A DNA stretch of 64,000 nucleotides from Gracilimonas mengyeensis (GTDB lineage: Bacteria; Bacteroidota; Rhodothermia; Balneolales; Balneolaceae): contig NZ_FXTP01000004.1 of NCBI RefSeq assembly GCF_900182705.1, forward strand, positions 62,001-126,000, written 5' to 3'. The translations under genes were made by a program, and so were the position numbers. Below are positions 62,367-64,000 of the stretch, in pieces; the first letter of the stretch is position 1, and the number at the start of each line of letters is the position of its first letter. The notes beneath the pieces were generated by a model, which was given only the letters and a program-made list of their open reading frames with translations, searched no databases and was not told the origin of the DNA.

Positions 62367-62654
62367 ATGGCTAAATTCAAACCTTTAGGCGACCGCGTGT
62401 TGGTTCAGCCAGAACCTGCTGAAGAAAAAACCAGCTCCGGAATTATCATTCCTGATACGGCTAAAGAAAAACCGCAACAAGGTACAGTAGTAGCGGTAGG
62501 TGCCGGAAAAGTTGAGAACGGTAACAAGATTGAAATGAGTGTAAGCAACGGCGACAAAGTATTGTATGGAAAGTATGCCGGTACCGAGATCACTTTAGAA
62601 GGGGAAGAGTACCTGATTATGCGCGAATCTGATATCCTGGGAGTTGTCGCGTAA
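62367..62654 (+). CDS. groES: Co-chaperonin GroES
   Basis: A 95-residue GroES forming the heptameric lid of Gro[22 protein letters not shown], the mobile loop [16 protein letters not shown] with the hydrophobic III contact, [26 protein letters not shown] and the C-terminal [15 protein letters not shown]. An AGGAG ribosome-binding site lies 10 bases before the ATG, one of the few strong ones in this window. The 170-base leader contains no CIRCE (TTAGCACTC-N9-GAGTGCTAA) element, so HrcA control is not evident; GGGC-AAAA-GCCC at 62310 is the only palindrome seen. Confidence 0.98.
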   Translation: MAKFKPLGDRVLVQPEPAEEKTSSGIIIPDTAKEKPQQGTVVAVGAGKVENGNKIEMSVSNGDKVLYGKYAGTEITLEGEEYLIMRESDILGVVA

Positions 62655-62710
62655 GCCCCTTTTAAATCACTTCAAGAAATTTAAATCTAAACTAAAAAGT
62701 ATAAATAATT

Positions 62711-64000
62711 ATGTCTGCTAAGTTAGTTCACTATGATGTTGAAGCGCGCGATGCCCTGAAAAAGGGTGTTGATAAGCTGGCCAACGCGGTTAAAGTTACC
62801 CTTGGCCCCCGTGGACGCAATGTTGTTATTGAGAAATCTTTCGGAGCCCCTACGGTAACCAAAGACGGTGTGACCGTAGCCAAAGAAATTGAGCTGTCCG
62901 ACAAGATTCAAAACATGGGCGCTCAGATGGTAAAAGAAGTAGCTTCCAAAACCAGCGATAACGCCGGTGATGGTACCACTACTGCAACCGTATTGGCCCA
63001 GGCAATCCTGAGCGAAGGCCTGAAAAATGTTACTGCCGGCGCCAACCCAATGGAGCTCAAGTCAGGTATTGAAAAAGCGGTTAACACCATTATTGAAGAC
63101 CTGAAGAAAATGAGCCGTGATATTGACGATCGTAAAGAGATCGCTCAGATCGGTACCATTTCTGCAAATAATGATGAAACCATTGGTAACCTGATTGCCG
63201 ACGCTATGGAAAAAGTTGGCAAAGACGGTGTAATTACGGTTGAAGAAGCCAAAGGAACAGAAACCTACCTGGAAACAGTAGAAGGTATGCAGTTCGATCG
63301 CGGTTATCTCTCTCCTTATTTCGTAACCGATTCTGAGAAAATGGTTACCGAACTGGATGATCCGTATATCCTGATCTTCGACAAGAAGATTTCCAATATG
63401 AAGGATCTGCTTCCAATTCTGGAAAAAGTAGTTCAAAATGGCAATCCGCTGCTGATTATCGCTGAAGATATTGAAGGCGAAGCACTGGCTACGCTGGTAG
63501 TTAACAAGCTGCGCGGATCGCTGAAAATTGCTGCGGTTAAAGCTCCTGGCTTTGGCGACCGACGTAAGCAAATGCTTGAAGATATCGCCATCCTGACCGG
63601 CGGTACCGTGATCTCTGAAGAGCGCGGATACAAGCTTGAAAATGCTACGCTTGATTTCCTTGGACGTGCTTCTCGTGTAAGCATCACTAAGGACGATACC
63701 ACTATTGTAGATGGTAACGGAAAAGATGATGACATCCAGGCGCGCGTTAACCAAATTAGAACTCAAATTGATAACACTACTTCTGACTACGACCGTGAGA
63801 AGCTGCAAGAACGTCTTGCCAAGCTGAGCGGTGGTGTTGCGGTACTGTATATTGGTGCTGCCTCTGAAGTAGAAATGAAAGAGAAGAAAGCCCGCGTTGA
63901 AGATGCCCTTCACGCTACCCGTGCTGCCGTTGAAGAAGGTATTGTACCCGGTGGTGGTGTAGCGCTGCTACGCGCATCTGCTGCCCTCGACAAACTCGAA
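62711..64000 (+). CDS. groEL: Chaperonin GroEL, 5' part (runs off the window)
   Basis: The first 430 codons of GroEL (the full protein is usually about 545). The equatorial and ATP-binding residues are present: [20 protein letters not shown], catalytic Asp87 in [12 protein letters not shown], then the apical domain with [19 protein letters not shown], and VPGGGVALL before the edge. No frame break is seen. It starts 57 bases after groES and forms the usual groESL operon. The 3' end, including any GGM tail, is outside the window. Confidence 0.97.
   Translation, partial: MSAKLVHYDVEARDALKKGVDKLANAVKVTLGPRGRNVVIEKSFGAPTVTKDGVTVAKEIELSDKIQNMGAQMVKEVASKTSDNAGDGTTTATVLAQAILSEGLKNVTAGANPMELKSGIEKAVNTIIEDLKKMSRDIDDRKEIAQIGTISANNDETIGNLIADAMEKVGKDGVITVEEAKGTETYLETVEGMQFDRGYLSPYFVTDSEKMVTELDDPYILIFDKKISNMKDLLPILEKVVQNGNPLLIIAEDIEGEALATLVVNKLRGSLKIAAVKAPGFGDRRKQMLEDIAILTGGTVISEERGYKLENATLDFLGRASRVSITKDDTTIVDGNGKDDDIQARVNQIRTQIDNTTSDYDREKLQERLAKLSGGVAVLYIGAASEVEMKEKKARVEDALHATRAAVEEGIVPGGGVALLRASAALDKLE

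Overview
The window looks like a chromosomal segment of a free-living bacterium of the Bacteroidota/Balneolota group, perhaps a Balneola- or Gracilimonas-like marine organism. This is inferred from gene content, not from a marker phylogeny. The clues are a TonB-dependent receptor with an N-terminal carboxypeptidase-regulatory domain, a YtxJ/BrxC-type bacilliredoxin, promoters with a TAnnTTTG -7 element, few strong Shine-Dalgarno sites, and lipoproteins with short lipoboxes. I see no tRNA or rRNA gene, CRISPR array, prophage or complete insertion sequence.

Layout. 0.4-8.8 kb: a GH3 beta-glucosidase, a secreted EEP-family phosphohydrolase, a Fur-family/MerC pair, a D-amino-acid-oxidase-like enzyme, an orphan receiver protein, a membrane protein with ~29-residue repeats and a small beta-barrel. 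8.9-11.3 kb: a Crp-like regulator, a flavodoxin-fold quinone reductase and a ferredoxin-NADP-type reductase. 11.3-13.8 kb: a DUF502 protein and a membrane-protein operon with its own winged-helix regulator and matching paired operators. 14.5-17.7 kb: uxaB-uxaA for galacturonate breakdown. 18.5-19.8 kb: a frameshifted secreted/outer-membrane protein. 20-27 kb: alaS and pdhA-pdhB-pdhC. 27.3-31.7 kb: an iron-uptake-like operon (TonB receptor, DUF4198, PepSY). 32-41.7 kb: hypothetical proteins, UbiA, polA, a possible HEPN protein, a SEC-C membrane protein, a lipoprotein and a pentapeptide-repeat protein. 41.8-47.9 kb: pheA, xseA, a thioesterase and tex. 48 kb: a REP-flanked RAYT transposase gene interrupted by an amber codon. 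48.8-54.3 kb: a beta-barrel, an esterase, a bacilliredoxin, a histidine kinase and metZ. 54.8-64 kb: mtnA, ggt, xerD, a PgpH-like c-di-AMP phosphodiesterase, rsmA, groES and the first 430 codons of groEL.

The genes are mostly ordinary core metabolism, so the unusual content is between them. Four kinds of noncoding repeat recur: (1) arrays with 7- or 8-bp period, several abutting start or stop codons; (2) a REP palindrome with conserved GGCATTCC and GGAACGAG flanks and compensatory stem changes, in about ten copies, two of them pairs flanking the RAYT gene; (3) a ~160-nt multi-hairpin element in three copies of nearly identical length; (4) a ~116-nt three-hairpin element in two copies with analogous architecture but different sequence.
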